Source: Luteithermobacter gelatinilyticus (GTDB lineage: Bacteria > Pseudomonadota > Alphaproteobacteria > Sphingomonadales > Emcibacteraceae). Taken from it: a stretch of DNA of 64,000 nucleotides. Under the pieces are notes generated by a model. That model did not search any database and was not told where the DNA came from. It saw only the letters and a list, made by a program, of their open reading frames with translations. Each line of letters opens with the position of its first letter. Positions within the stretch are counted from its first letter, which is position 1. The stretch covers positions 2,548,501 to 2,612,500 of the forward strand of contig NZ_CP040517.1 of NCBI RefSeq assembly GCF_005849285.1, written 5' to 3'. Of the stretch, positions 16,423-24,577 are shown piece by piece. Both the position numbers and the translations under genes were made by a program.

Positions 16423-17343
16423 ATGAAAATAACACGCAAAGTTAAACAGATCCTGTCCTATTACGAAAGCGACAATCCGGGCACCAAGGCCAACCTCGCC
16501 CGCATTCTGATGACCGGCAAGCTGGCCGGAACCGGCAAGATGATCATTCTGCCGGTGGACCAGGGCTTTGAACACGGCCCGGCCCGCAGCTTCGCCCCCA
16601 ACCCCCCGGCCTATGATCCCCATTATCATTACAAGCTGGCCATTGATGCCGGCCTGAATGCCTATGCCTCGACGCTCGGCATGCTGGAAGCGGGCGCGGA
16701 TACCTTTGCCGGCCAGATCCCGACCATCCTGAAAATCAACAGCTCCAACAGCTGGGCCACCACCAAGGACCAGTCCGTCAACGCCTCCGTTAATGACGCG
16801 CTCCGGCTTGGCTGTTCCGCTGTCGGCTTCACCATGTATCCAGGCTCCGAACATGCCCTGGAACTGATGGAAGAATTCCGGGAAATCGCCGAAGAAGCCA
16901 AAGCCGCCGGCCTCGCCGTGGTGCTCTGGTCTTATCCGCGCGGCGGGAAGTTGAGCAAGGACGGGGAGACCGCCATGGATGTGGGCGCCTATGCCGCGCA
17001 CCTGGCTGCCGAGCTTGGCGCCCATATCATCAAGGTGAAACTGCCGTCTGACCATCTGGAGCAGCCGGAAGCCAAAAAAGTTTTCGAAGAACAGGGCATC
17101 GACATTTCCACCCAGGCCGCCCGAGTGCGCGAAGTGATGCGCTCCGCCTTTAACGGCCGGCGGCTGGTGGTCTTCTCCGGCGGGGCCAAGAAAGGCGCCA
17201 ACAGCGTCTATGACGACGCCCGCGCCATCCGCGACGGCGGCGGCAACGGCTCCATCATCGGCCGCAACACCTTCCAGCGTCCGCGCGAGGAAGCCCTTGA
17301 AATGCTCAATAAAATCATCGCCATCTATAAGGGCCAGGACTAA
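16423..17343 (+). CDS. fbaB: Class I fructose-bisphosphate aldolase (DhnA/FbaB type)
   Basis: A 306-residue archaeal-type class I aldolase. ILPVDQGFEHGP near the N-terminus and the Schiff-base lysine in HIIKVKLPSDH identify the family, and VVFSGGAKKG corresponds to the phosphate-binding end of the barrel. It splits fructose 1,6-bisphosphate without metal. The ATG at 16423 has AAGGA seven bases upstream; a GTG at 16405 is less likely. It has its own terminator, so it may be transcribed separately from pgk. Confidence 0.93.
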   Translation: MKITRKVKQILSYYESDNPGTKANLARILMTGKLAGTGKMIILPVDQGFEHGPARSFAPNPPAYDPHYHYKLAIDAGLNAYASTLGMLEAGADTFAGQIPTILKINSSNSWATTKDQSVNASVNDALRLGCSAVGFTMYPGSEHALELMEEFREIAEEAKAAGLAVVLWSYPRGGKLSKDGETAMDVGAYAAHLAAELGAHIIKVKLPSDHLEQPEAKKVFEEQGIDISTQAARVREVMRSAFNGRRLVVFSGGAKKGANSVYDDARAIRDGGGNGSIIGRNTFQRPREEALEMLNKIIAIYKGQD

Positions 17344-17373
17344 GGCCCCCACCAAGCAATTCGTTTCGGAAAA

Positions 17374-17400
17374 GCCGGGTCCCGACGGGCCCGGTTTTTT
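17374..17400 (+). terminator. Intrinsic terminator after fbaB
   Basis: GCCGGGTCC and the complementary GGGCCCGG close a short loop and are followed by TTTTTT, 31 bp after the fbaB stop. Confidence 0.85.
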
Positions 17401-17457
17401 ATTGACCCTTCCGCGCTTTGCGCTATCAATGAAACAGTATTCACAGAGGGACACGTG

Positions 17458-18102
17458 ATGGCACAAACGCGACTTTATCTGATTACGCCCCCGAAAATTG
17501 ACCTGAACAGGTTCCCGGAACAATTAAGCGCGGCACTGGACGGTGGGGACGTGGCCTGTGTGCAATTGCGCCTCAAGGATGTGCCGGAACAAGACATACT
17601 TCATGCTGCCGAGCGGCTGATGCCGGTCTGTCACGACAGGGACGTGGCATTTCTTATCAATGATCATGTGGAGCTTGCGGCCCGAGTCGGGGCCGACGGC
17701 GTCCATGTGGGTCAGGACGACATGCCGTACAAGGAGGCCCGCGCGATGCTTGGCAAAGACGCCATTGTCGGCGTGACCTGCCATGCGAGCCGCCATCTCG
17801 CCATGGTCGCAGGCGAGGCCGGCGCGGATTATGTAGCCTTTGGCGCCTTTTATCCCACCACCACCAAAGAGCCCAAAGCAACCGCCGATCCGGAAATTCT
17901 GCGCTGGTGGGCGGAGCTGTTCGAGGTGCCCTGTGTCGCCATCGGCGGCATTACCGTGGACAACTGCCGTCCCCTGATCGAGGCAGGGGCGGATTTCATC
18001 GCCGTCAGCAGCGGCGTCTGGGGCCATCCCGACGGTCCCGCCGAAGCGGTCAGGCAGTTTAACGAAGTGATTGCCAACGTACCAGCCGGCGAGGATGTTT
18101 AG
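17458..18102 (+). CDS. thiE: Thiamine-phosphate synthase
   Basis: A 214-residue TIM-barrel thiamine-phosphate synthase that joins the thiazole and pyrimidine precursors. YLITPP at the N-terminus, [32 protein letters not shown], broken here as INDHVELAA and [11 protein letters not shown], and [10 protein letters not shown] are family motifs. A GTG directly before the chosen ATG is an alternative start. The stop codon TAG (18100-18102) is formed by the left end of a palindromic element, so the element inserted at or very near the original stop. No TPP riboswitch is visible upstream. Confidence 0.93.
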   Translation: MAQTRLYLITPPKIDLNRFPEQLSAALDGGDVACVQLRLKDVPEQDILHAAERLMPVCHDRDVAFLINDHVELAARVGADGVHVGQDDMPYKEARAMLGKDAIVGVTCHASRHLAMVAGEAGADYVAFGAFYPTTTKEPKATADPEILRWWAELFEVPCVAIGGITVDNCRPLIEAGADFIAVSSGVWGHPDGPAEAVRQFNEVIANVPAGEDV

Positions 18103-18137
18103 AGTGAATTGTGGATAGGTTGGCTCAATTCACTCTA
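18100..18137 (+). mobile_element. Palindromic TA-flanked miniature element shared by two convergent gene ends
   Basis: A full 38-bp copy (TA, GAGTGAATTG, loop TGGATAGGTTGGCT, CAATTCACTC, TA). Its first three bases are the thiE stop codon. Bases 18125-18127 give the TGA stop of the convergent minus-strand gene, whose last residues (SRVN) are encoded by the element. Confidence 0.85.
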
Positions 18138-19066
18138 GACAATCTTTTCTTTGAGGATTGCTTGGTCTTGAACAGCCACCGCATGCCCCAGCCCAGCATG
18201 CCCGACAGCCCAAGCACCAGTCCATACGGCAAAGTTTGATACAGCAGGATGTTTTGCCCTTCCGCCTCCCCCGCGACGCCCGGCAGCGCATACCCCTCAT
18301 ATTCCAAACTTGCCTCCATCAATAGATAATCCCCCCGCCCGTCCAGCGTGAACGGCAGGATCCCGTCTTCGGTCAGATCCCGCATGGCCGCGAGGCTGAG
18401 CATTTTGCGGCGAATAGCGAAACGGTCGGCGTAACCGTCCCATTCCTCCCGCAGCCGACGCTGGGTAATCTGGTAAAGCGCCCGCCTTTCCCCGCTTACC
18501 GGATCATCCCGCAGTCCCATGAAACTGCGGGCTTCGCCCCGGTCCAAAGTCCTCTCATGCCGTCGACGACTGGACGCCGCGAAAAACATGTCGGCACCGA
18601 TGCGCAACCGCGCCAGTTCTTCGGGATTGGAATAAGTGACCACCACTTCCTGCATATAGGTTTCTTCCACCGCCGGACGCGGCGCACGGTTCCCCCCTTC
18701 CGTCATAAACCGTCTTGACGCATTGACCTTCTGCGGCAGCCCCCGCCGCTCCCTGCGGTGCCATATATCATTGTCCTGAAAAAGAAACGTTACCGAAAGC
18801 CGAGTGAGAATAACCCGGGGCGCGTCCCCCCATTTGCCGGTCAGGTCAAAATGACCGGTATAAGGGTTCTCCGCCGTGATCAGAAGAGCGTCGGGCCGCA
18901 AGGTCAACCGACCAGATATTTCCCGCCCAACTTCCCGTTCAGTTTCCCGCCCCTTGGCCCCGCCCGGCGGCGCGACCAGCGACAGGGCCATCAGAAACTG
19001 CCAGAGACGTGTATTCAAACGGAATTTCCGGAGCGAATGCAGCAAAACTGGCACCTTTATCAACAA
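18125..19066 (-). CDS. Uncharacterised exported protein with C-terminal membrane anchor
   Basis: I do not recognise this family. The open frame encodes up to 313 residues: a basic N-terminus and hydrophobic segment LWQFLMALSLVAPPGGAKG that looks like a signal peptide, a charged soluble region of about 240 residues, and a C-terminal transmembrane helix (YGLVLGLSGMLGWGMRWLF) with a basic tail. It could be a periplasmic protein with a C-terminal anchor. The start is uncertain: the longest frame begins at a TTG within a 14-bp tandem duplication and has no clear ribosome binding site. The final four codons come from an inserted element. Confidence 0.6.
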   Translation of the reverse strand: MLIKVPVLLHSLRKFRLNTRLWQFLMALSLVAPPGGAKGRETEREVGREISGRLTLRPDALLITAENPYTGHFDLTGKWGDAPRVILTRLSVTFLFQDNDIWHRRERRGLPQKVNASRRFMTEGGNRAPRPAVEETYMQEVVVTYSNPEELARLRIGADMFFAASSRRRHERTLDRGEARSFMGLRDDPVSGERRALYQITQRRLREEWDGYADRFAIRRKMLSLAAMRDLTEDGILPFTLDGRGDYLLMEASLEYEGYALPGVAGEAEGQNILLYQTLPYGLVLGLSGMLGWGMRWLFKTKQSSKKRLSRVN

Positions 19067-19082
19067 AGCTTTATCAACAAAA
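19055..19082. repeat. 14-bp tandem duplication
   Basis: CTTTATCAACAAAG is followed directly by CTTTATCAACAAAA. The pair overlaps the proposed start region of the uncharacterised minus-strand gene. Confidence 0.8.
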
Positions 19083-19306
19083 AGGGAAAAGCGCCTTTCT
19101 GGCTGCTACCCTGCTGGCGGGGGACATTCTACACCCGCATCATCATACAAAACGCTATCTGAAAAACCTCATCAAGCTCTTAACAAAAGGTAAAACCTTA
19201 ACAATCTGCCGTTTTTTTCCTCGCCTGGTCCTTTAACCCTAAAAAATTTGTTTGAGCTGTCATTTTCCTGTTTTCTCAGCCGCCCCCGATATGGCATGAT
19301 GCAGCC

Positions 19307-19759
19307 ATGCCAAGAAACATCCCCGCAAATATCACCGTACGGTGCCTCGGCCCTGAAGATTCCCGCGATCCGTGTTTTATGATTCGCCGCAAGGTTTTTA
19401 TCGAGGAACAAGGCGTACCCGAGGAAGAAGAGATGGATGGCCTGGACGACCAGGCGGATCAGTATCTGCTATATGTAAACGGGGCGCCTGCCGCCACGGC
19501 ACGGATTCGGTATCCCGATCCTGAACGCGGCAAAATAGAACGAGTCGCCGTCCTGCCCCGGTATCGCAACCTGGGAGTTGGCGAAAAGCTGGTGATCCGC
19601 CTGATGGCGGATATTAGTACCCGCAATACGGTCAAGGAAATCATTCTGGCGGCCCAGACTTCTGTGGTCGGGTTTTATGAAAAGCTGGGTTTTACGGCCT
19701 TTGGCGAGGAATTCCTCGACGCCGGCATTCCCCATTTATGGATGAGCCGTAAACTGTAA
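19307..19759 (+). CDS. GNAT family N-acetyltransferase
   Basis: A 150-residue GNAT acetyltransferase. The RRKVFIEEQGVPEEEEMDGLD segment, here split as RRKVFIEEQGV and EEEEMDGLD, is typical of the YjcF/ElaA branch. The acetyl-CoA-binding motif A is RYRNLGVGEKLV, and the C-terminal FYEKLGF is typical of the fold. The acceptor substrate is unknown. It stands alone between a minus-strand unknown gene and a minus-strand DUF4870 gene. Confidence 0.88.
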   Translation: MPRNIPANITVRCLGPEDSRDPCFMIRRKVFIEEQGVPEEEEMDGLDDQADQYLLYVNGAPAATARIRYPDPERGKIERVAVLPRYRNLGVGEKLVIRLMADISTRNTVKEIILAAQTSVVGFYEKLGFTAFGEEFLDAGIPHLWMSRKL

Positions 19760-19827
19760 CGTCGATATCACGAAAGAGCACCGGCATTGCGCCCGCTCGT
19801 TGAGGCGTCTCAAGCCTGTTCGCTGAT

Positions 19828-19852
19828 ATCACAATTTAACATCACAATTTAA
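19828..19852. repeat. 12-bp direct repeat with 1-bp spacer at the DUF4870 stop codon
   Basis: ATCACAATTTAA occurs at 19828-19839 and again at 19841-19852. The second copy contains the TGA stop (minus strand) of the DUF4870 gene, so the 3' end of that gene was duplicated. Confidence 0.8.
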
Positions 19853-20180
19853 TATCTCCGGCCCATTTTTCGGCCAGATTGCCCACAAGAGGCAATTTGA
19901 ACTTTTCCCCTTGATAAGCCTTGATCATCAGAATGATCCAGCAGGCCACGCCCAGAATATACAACAGCGGCACCAAAAAAGCCCCCACAAGGGAGATGGC
20001 GAGCAGGAATCCCAGAACCTGCAATCCTCCAAAGGTCACGATGGATTGCATGGCGTGAAAACGCACCGTTTGGTTTTTCTTTTCAATAAGCAGGAATATC
20101 AGTCCCGTGATCCAGCCCAGAAGATAGCATAACAGACCAGCGATATTTTCCTCAATTCCCGTGCTTGTTTCCTCGGTCAT
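19842..20180 (-). CDS. DUF4870 domain-containing small membrane protein
   Basis: A 112-residue integral membrane protein with three hydrophobic segments, roughly residues 9-28, 50-68 and 72-90. The pattern IAGLLCYLLGWITGLIFLLIE followed by FHAMQS is characteristic of DUF4870/Tic20-like proteins; here it is cited as IAGLLCYLLGW and FHAMQS. The function of this family is unknown. The gene is monocistronic, with a palindromic element 35 bp upstream of its start codon. Confidence 0.85.
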   Translation of the reverse strand: MTEETSTGIEENIAGLLCYLLGWITGLIFLLIEKKNQTVRFHAMQSIVTFGGLQVLGFLLAISLVGAFLVPLLYILGVACWIILMIKAYQGEKFKLPLVGNLAEKWAGDIKL

Positions 20181-20214
20181 GGTTTCTCCCCTATTGTACC
20201 CGTGACTTATGCTC

Positions 20215-20252
20215 TAGAGTGAACTGTGAATAGGCTGACGCAATTCACTCTA
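20215..20252 (+). mobile_element. Palindromic TA-flanked miniature element, full 38-bp copy
   Basis: TA, GAGTGAACTG, loop TGAATAGGCTGACG, CAATTCACTC, TA. One arm has a single C for T change. The reconstructed empty site is CTCTAGTTT, that is a CTAG target. It lies between divergent DUF4870 and GST genes. Confidence 0.82.
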
Positions 20253-20354
20253 GTTTACCGTGTTTTAGCCTGTTGTACCAGCACCGTTCATCAAGGCGCA
20301 TAAAATTCATCATCAGGACTTGTACTTTGAGAGCGTCTTGGGTAAGCCATCTAC

Positions 20355-21095
20355 ATGACCTTGCCAATACTCTATAGTTTCCGCCGTTGCCCCTACGCCA
20401 TGCGGGCCCGCCTGGCGCTGGCCTATGCTGGACAGCAATGTGAATTGCGCGAAGTGGTGCTGCGCGACAAGCCGCCAGAACTTCTGCAAGCCTCGCCCAA
20501 AGGCACCGTACCGGTCATAGTTCTGCCTGACGGGCGAGTGCTGGAGGAAAGTTATGACATCGTGAAATGGGCACTGGGGCAAAACGATCCGAGGAGCTGG
20601 TCCCGCGTTCTCCCCGAAACGGATGAGCTGGTGGCACAAAATGACGGGCCGTTCAAAGCGGCGCTGGACAAATACAAATATGCCAGCCGCCACCCGGAAC
20701 AACCGCCGGGAAGCTATCGCCGGGAAGGCGAAAAATTCCTGGCGCAGCTTGAAAAAAAGCTCTCAGAAAACCAAACCCGGGCCGGGCAGGCTTACCTTCT
20801 CGGGTCAGAGCAGACCGTGGCGGATATTGTGATCTTTCCTTTTATCCGCCAGTTTGCCTTTGTGGATGAGGTATGGTTTTTTTCCAGCCCTTACAAAGCC
20901 CTGCAAAACTGGCTTCAATGGCATCTGGACAGTCCGCTTTTTGCGGCCGTCATGCATAAATACCCGCAATGGCAACCGGGAGCCAACCCGGTTATATTTC
21001 CGTCCCCGTCAATTCCCGGCCAAAATTCGGGCCAAAATTCGGGCCAAAATTCGGGCCAGAATTCCGGTCAGAACTCAGGTCAATCCTCCTCATGA
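20355..21095 (+). CDS. Glutathione S-transferase family protein with repeat tail
   Basis: A 246-residue GST. The N-terminal thioredoxin-like domain has the CPYA motif at residues 12-15 and SYDIVKWAL, and an all-helical C-terminal domain follows from about residue 90. The last 25 or so residues are a degenerate Gly-Gln-Asn-Ser repeat encoded by six 12-bp units that run almost to the stop codon, giving a tail that is not part of the fold. The true end of the ancestral protein is probably near PVIFPSPS. The substrate is unknown. Confidence 0.85.
   Translation: MTLPILYSFRRCPYAMRARLALAYAGQQCELREVVLRDKPPELLQASPKGTVPVIVLPDGRVLEESYDIVKWALGQNDPRSWSRVLPETDELVAQNDGPFKAALDKYKYASRHPEQPPGSYRREGEKFLAQLEKKLSENQTRAGQAYLLGSEQTVADIVIFPFIRQFAFVDEVWFFSSPYKALQNWLQWHLDSPLFAAVMHKYPQWQPGANPVIFPSPSIPGQNSGQNSGQNSGQNSGQNSGQSSS
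21018..21089 (+). repeat. 12-bp coding tandem repeat (six units)
   Basis: Three identical GGCCAAAATTCG units are followed by GGCCAGAATTCC, GGTCAGAACTCA and GGTCAATCCTCC. Each encodes Gly-Gln-Asn-Ser or a close variant. The identical units at the 5' side suggest recent expansion. Confidence 0.95.
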
Positions 21096-21202
21096 CCTGG
21101 GTCAATGACCATCAAGAATGCTTGGCGCAATTTAGGGGGGATGTTATGATCCTTAAAGGTGGAACACACAACCGGGTCCCCGTATAAAGAGGTATATAGT
21201 CC

Positions 21203-21631
21203 ATGCCAGCCATAAATACAGATACTGTCAATTTCATCATCGCCTTGGCCCGTGAGGTTCAGGAAGCCGCCGAAGCCATGATCGAGGAAGAGCTGGGGGA
21301 AGATAACGGCACAGATTCCTTCAGCGAAGATGACGTCATTAGCATGGACGAACTGACCAAACTTGACGAACGGGCCCATGACATCGCCTATCAGGAATTT
21401 GTTGCGGCCGTGGACCGACTCAATCAGGACGACAGGAATGCCCTTGTGGCGCTGATGTGGGTGGGACGCGGCACCTACGGCCCAGACGAGTGGGACGCCG
21501 CGTTTGCCGATGCCGCAGATGCCGATAACGACCATACCGCGGATTATCTGCTGCGCACACAGCTTCTGGCCGATTATCTTGAGGAAGGGCTCAGCCAGAT
21601 GAGTGAGATTTGGGACAGTGAAGAGGACTGA
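21203..21631 (+). CDS. DUF3775 domain-containing protein
   Basis: A 142-residue acidic protein (many Asp and Glu, C-terminus DSEED) of the DUF3775 family, seen mainly in alphaproteobacteria. The segment NALVALMWVGRGTY and the helix AHDIAYQEFVAAVDRL are typical. It has no signal peptide or membrane segment. Function is unknown. An AGAGG ribosome binding site precedes the ATG. Confidence 0.85.
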   Translation: MPAINTDTVNFIIALAREVQEAAEAMIEEELGEDNGTDSFSEDDVISMDELTKLDERAHDIAYQEFVAAVDRLNQDDRNALVALMWVGRGTYGPDEWDAAFADAADADNDHTADYLLRTQLLADYLEEGLSQMSEIWDSEED

Positions 21632-21740
21632 ACCTTTTCACATTGACGTTTCCCCCGAACGCCGCCATGGCGAAACGATGACGTTTCGCTCTTTGTTGCC
21701 ATTGTCGTTTCTGCTTCTCCGCCGTCATTGCTTTTTCCTT

Positions 21741-21768
21741 CGTCATTGCCGCGAAGGCGGCAATCCAG
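21741..21768. repeat. Short intergenic hairpin of the GTCATTGC...GCAATCCAG type
   Basis: ATTGCCGC (21745-21752) and GCGGCAAT (21757-21764) are perfect complements around GAAG, flanked by CGTC and CCAG. The same outline recurs at 42105-42141. Hairpins of this form are common between genes in proteobacteria. Confidence 0.55.
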
Positions 21769-21808
21769 CTCATAAATAAAACGTCCCACCGGTTTTGAGG
21801 AGAGTTTC

Positions 21809-21846
21809 TAGAGTGAATTGAGCCAACCTATGCACAATTCACTTTA
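21809..21846 (-). mobile_element. Palindromic TA-flanked miniature element, reverse orientation, at the adh stop codon
   Basis: A full copy in reverse orientation. On the minus strand it begins TAAAGTGAATTG, one base different from the usual TAGAG, and its first three bases are the TAA stop codon of the alcohol dehydrogenase gene. Confidence 0.85.
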
Positions 21847-22839
21847 AGGAACCAATACCGCCGCCCCGTCAAAGCGCCCCTGCCGGAGGTCTTCCAGGGC
21901 CTTGTTGGCATCTTCCAGCGCATAGAGCGTCACACTGGTCTCAATCGGCAGGCGCGCGGCCGCCTCCAGAAATCCTTCGCCGTCGGCCCGGGTCAGATTG
22001 GCCACCGACGAGACATGTTTTTCCCGCCACAGATCCGCGTAAGGAAAGGCTGGAATGTCGCTCATATGAATTCCGGCGCAAACCACCTGCCCACCAGGAC
22101 GAATTGTCCTCAGCGCCTGGGGTACCAGCGCCCCTACCGGCGCAAATAGAATCGCTGCATCCAGAAGGCAGGGCGGCGCATCTCCTGACTCTCCGGCCCA
22201 TACCGCGCCTAGGGAGCGGGCAAAATTTTGACTTTTGTGGTCTCCTGGCCGGGTAAAGGCGTAAATTTCCTTGCCTTCGCCTCGCGCTACCTGAGCGATG
22301 ATATGGGCCGCCGCCCCGAAGCCGTACAGTCCGATCCGTTGCGCCGTGCGCACCCGGGCATAGGAACGAAACCCGATCAGCCCGGCGCACATCAACGGCG
22401 CCGCATGAACATCGTCATAGGGTTCAGGGATCCTGAAACAATATTGTGCCGTGGCCACACAAAATTCTGCAAATCCACCATCCAGCGTATAGCCCGTGAA
22501 TTTGGCCTCCCCACACAGATTTTCCTGACCCGAACGGCAATAGTCACAGCTCCCGCAGGTCCAGCCAAGCCAGGGCACCCCGACCCGTTCTCCGGGCGCG
22601 AAGGCCGACACGCCCGCCCCGGTCTCCTCCACGATTCCAATGATTTCGTGACCCGGGATCAACGGCAATTTCGGGGAAGTAAGATCCCCATCCACAATAT
22701 GAAGATCGGTGCGGCACACAGCGCAGGCCAGAACCCGGATCAACACCTGTCCGGGACCGGGCTCGGGCCGTTTCACATGTTTAAGGGCCAGGGGCACCCC
22801 CGGGCCTTCATAAATCATCGCGCGCATGGTTTTCATCAT
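21844..22839 (-). CDS. Zinc-dependent alcohol dehydrogenase family protein
   Basis: A medium-chain zinc dehydrogenase of about 331 residues. The catalytic zinc site uses Cys in ACAVCRTDLH and the GHEIIGIVEE segment. The structural zinc is bound by four cysteines in CGSCDYCRSGQENLC. The nucleotide-binding region contains RIGLYGFGAAAH, a slight variant of GxGxxG. Overall it fits the AdhA-like zinc-binding alcohol dehydrogenases. The start is ATG at 22839 or 22836; the longer open frame is unlikely to be translated. Its stop codon lies in an inserted element. Confidence 0.9.
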   Translation of the reverse strand: MMKTMRAMIYEGPGVPLALKHVKRPEPGPGQVLIRVLACAVCRTDLHIVDGDLTSPKLPLIPGHEIIGIVEETGAGVSAFAPGERVGVPWLGWTCGSCDYCRSGQENLCGEAKFTGYTLDGGFAEFCVATAQYCFRIPEPYDDVHAAPLMCAGLIGFRSYARVRTAQRIGLYGFGAAAHIIAQVARGEGKEIYAFTRPGDHKSQNFARSLGAVWAGESGDAPPCLLDAAILFAPVGALVPQALRTIRPGGQVVCAGIHMSDIPAFPYADLWREKHVSSVANLTRADGEGFLEAAARLPIETSVTLYALEDANKALEDLRQGRFDGAAVLVP

Positions 22840-22896
22840 GACCTGAGCATAGCACAGCCCCGCCCTATCCCAATGATGTGCATCAAAGGATATTGC

Positions 22897-22930
22897 TAGA
22901 ATGAATTGCAATTAGGGTGACGCTGAATCA
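22897..22930. repeat. Degenerate copy of the dispersed miniature element (uncertain)
   Basis: TAGAATGAATTGCAATTAGG resembles the left arm and GAATCACC the right arm, with several mismatches. It overlaps the TGA stop of the minus-strand DoxX-like gene. Confidence 0.35.
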
Positions 22931-23344
22931 CCTGCCCCGCTCATCCAGGGCCAGTTTCACATCCCAGTCCCGTAAACGGTATAACAGCCAGAACCCGGCA
23001 AGAACCGGCACCCCGGTCATAAACAAATGATGACCCGGCGCATAGGGGGTAATCAGCTGCTGCCAGGTGGACACCGTTGAAATGCCGTGAATGATCAGAC
23101 CGATTAAATAGGAATATTTCTTTTTAAACCCGGTGATGATCGCCAGAGCCAGAAGACTCTGCAATACCCCCAGGATGGGGCTGATACTGATTGGCAGATC
23201 CACCATATAGAAATGGCTATATATTTTTTGGGTGGTTTCCGGCTGGATGATCTTTTCCCCACCCCATTGCAACAAAAAAACCCCCAACGTCACCCGGAGG
23301 ATCAAAAGCGGCGTCTGGATTTTCTCAGAGAGCTGTTCCGACAT
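22928..23344 (-). CDS. DoxX-like small membrane protein
   Basis: A 138-residue protein with four hydrophobic segments and the arrangement of the DoxX family: an N-terminal helix ending in FLLQWGGEKIIQPE, then SPILGVLQSLLALAIITGF and two further helices. The basic and acidic C-terminal tail is cytosolic by the positive-inside rule. Function is unknown; related proteins have been linked to redox or quinone metabolism. It lies 88 bp before the adh start on the same strand. Confidence 0.75.
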   Translation of the reverse strand: MSEQLSEKIQTPLLILRVTLGVFLLQWGGEKIIQPETTQKIYSHFYMVDLPISISPILGVLQSLLALAIITGFKKKYSYLIGLIIHGISTVSTWQQLITPYAPGHHLFMTGVPVLAGFWLLYRLRDWDVKLALDERGR

Positions 23345-23423
23345 ATAGCCTACCCCTTTATTCTGTTTTAGGCAGACAGAATAAGTCAGGAAGGATCAAA
23401 GGCGAAGTCACGTCTTCGTGAGG

Positions 23424-23903
23424 TTAATCCAGCAGTCTGTCCATCTTTTCATCTTCCAGATGATAAATGAAATGGCTGTCTTCCCGGCGTGCACCTAACG
23501 ATTCGTAAAAGGCAATGCCGCTATGGTTAAAATCAGCCACCCACCAGCGCAGGAAATACCCGCCGGCCTCTTTCACTTCCCGTACCAGAAAACGGAACAA
23601 CGCCTTGCCCACCCCCCGGCCGCGGGCTTCGGGTTTGACAAAAATATCTTCCAAATAAATGCCCGGCTTGCCGCGGTAAGTGGCGAAAAAATAAAAATAT
23701 ACAGCGAAACCCAGCGCTTCTCCATCCATTTCGGCAAAAACCACCCGGGCCATGAGGGGTTCCCCAAACAGGTGCTCCCTCAACGTCTCCGGCGTTGCGG
23801 TCACATTATCCAGCTCATTTTCATAGTCGGCAAGAGCCCGGATAAATTCAAGGATCAGCGGCACGTCCTCTTCCGTGGCCCGACGCAGGGTGATTTCCGG
23901 CAT
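23424..23903 (-). CDS. GNAT family N-acetyltransferase (SAT1-like)
   Basis: A 159-residue GNAT. IRRATEEDVPLILEFIRALADYE-type N-termini (here ITLRRATEEDVPLI) and IYLEDIFVKPEARGRGVGKAL are typical of the diamine acetyltransferase-like branch, and FYESLGA closes the fold. Its substrate may be a polyamine or a thialysine-like amine, by family resemblance only. It is probably monocistronic. Confidence 0.9.
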   Translation of the reverse strand: MPEITLRRATEEDVPLILEFIRALADYENELDNVTATPETLREHLFGEPLMARVVFAEMDGEALGFAVYFYFFATYRGKPGIYLEDIFVKPEARGRGVGKALFRFLVREVKEAGGYFLRWWVADFNHSGIAFYESLGARREDSHFIYHLEDEKMDRLLD

Positions 23904-23919
23904 AGATTGTTCCTTAATT

Positions 23920-23942
23920 ATATGTCTTGATGATATGTCTTG
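23920..23942. repeat. 10-bp direct repeat, 13-bp period
   Basis: ATATGTCTTG occurs at 23920-23929 and 23933-23942 with ATG between, in the leader region of the GNAT gene. Confidence 0.75.
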
Positions 23943-24070
23943 GATTGGTGACTTAGAGGGTTTTGGGGAGCGAGGCTAGATGTCGTGCCCCGATCCCCCA
24001 TATTTTATCCTGTCCAACAGGCGTGTGGCGCGGCGCTTCCTTATCGTCGCCTCATGAAATACCGCGCCCC

Positions 24071-24094
24071 GGTGACATAGAGGGTGACATAGAG
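24071..24094. repeat. 12-bp perfect tandem duplication at the peroxiredoxin stop codon
   Basis: GGTGACATAGAG is repeated exactly. The duplication ends one base before the stop codon of the minus-strand peroxiredoxin gene. Confidence 0.9.
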
Positions 24095-24577
24095 TCAGAG
24101 TTGGGACAGCACATGTTCGGCGCTGGATACCCGAAACTCGCCCGGCGCCTCCACATTGAGTTGCTTGATCACGCCGTCTTCGACAATCATGGCAAAACGC
24201 TGGCCACGAAGGCCCATGCCATAACCGCTGGCATCCATCTCAAGACCCAGCGCCCGGGTAAATTCCGCATTGCCGTCCGCCAGCAACGTCACCTTGCCCT
24301 CGGCATTCTGATCCTTGCCCCAGGCCCCCATCACAAAGGCATCATTGACCGCAATGCAGACAATCTCATCCACACCCTTTTCCTTAAACGCCGCGGCATG
24401 GGAAACAAACCCCGGCAGATGTTTCGCCGAACAGGTGGGTGTAAAGGCGCCCGGTACGGAAAACAGAACCACCTTGCGCCCGCCAAAAATTTCGGAGGTT
24501 GTACGTTTTACCGGCCCATCCGCCGTCATTTCAATAAGGGTGGCTTCGGGAATTTTATCGCCAATGGAGACAGTCAT
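24095..24577 (-). CDS. Peroxiredoxin, Prx5 type
   Basis: A 160-residue Prx5-family peroxiredoxin. The peroxidatic cysteine is in PGAFTPTCSAKHLPGF, and WGKDQNA and GYGMGLRGQRFAMIVEDG are characteristic. It reduces hydroperoxides with glutathione/glutaredoxin or thioredoxin. Its ATG overlaps the stop of the upstream sodium/solute symporter as ATGA, so the two are translationally coupled, and a DsbD-like exported protein lies further upstream in the same run. Confidence 0.93.
   Translation of the reverse strand: MTVSIGDKIPEATLIEMTADGPVKRTTSEIFGGRKVVLFSVPGAFTPTCSAKHLPGFVSHAAAFKEKGVDEIVCIAVNDAFVMGAWGKDQNAEGKVTLLADGNAEFTRALGLEMDASGYGMGLRGQRFAMIVEDGVIKQLNVEAPGEFRVSSAEHVLSQL

Noticed and set aside
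17344-17457. TPP riboswitch before thiE
   Set aside because: The gap is mostly the fbaB terminator and has none of the conserved TPP aptamer blocks.
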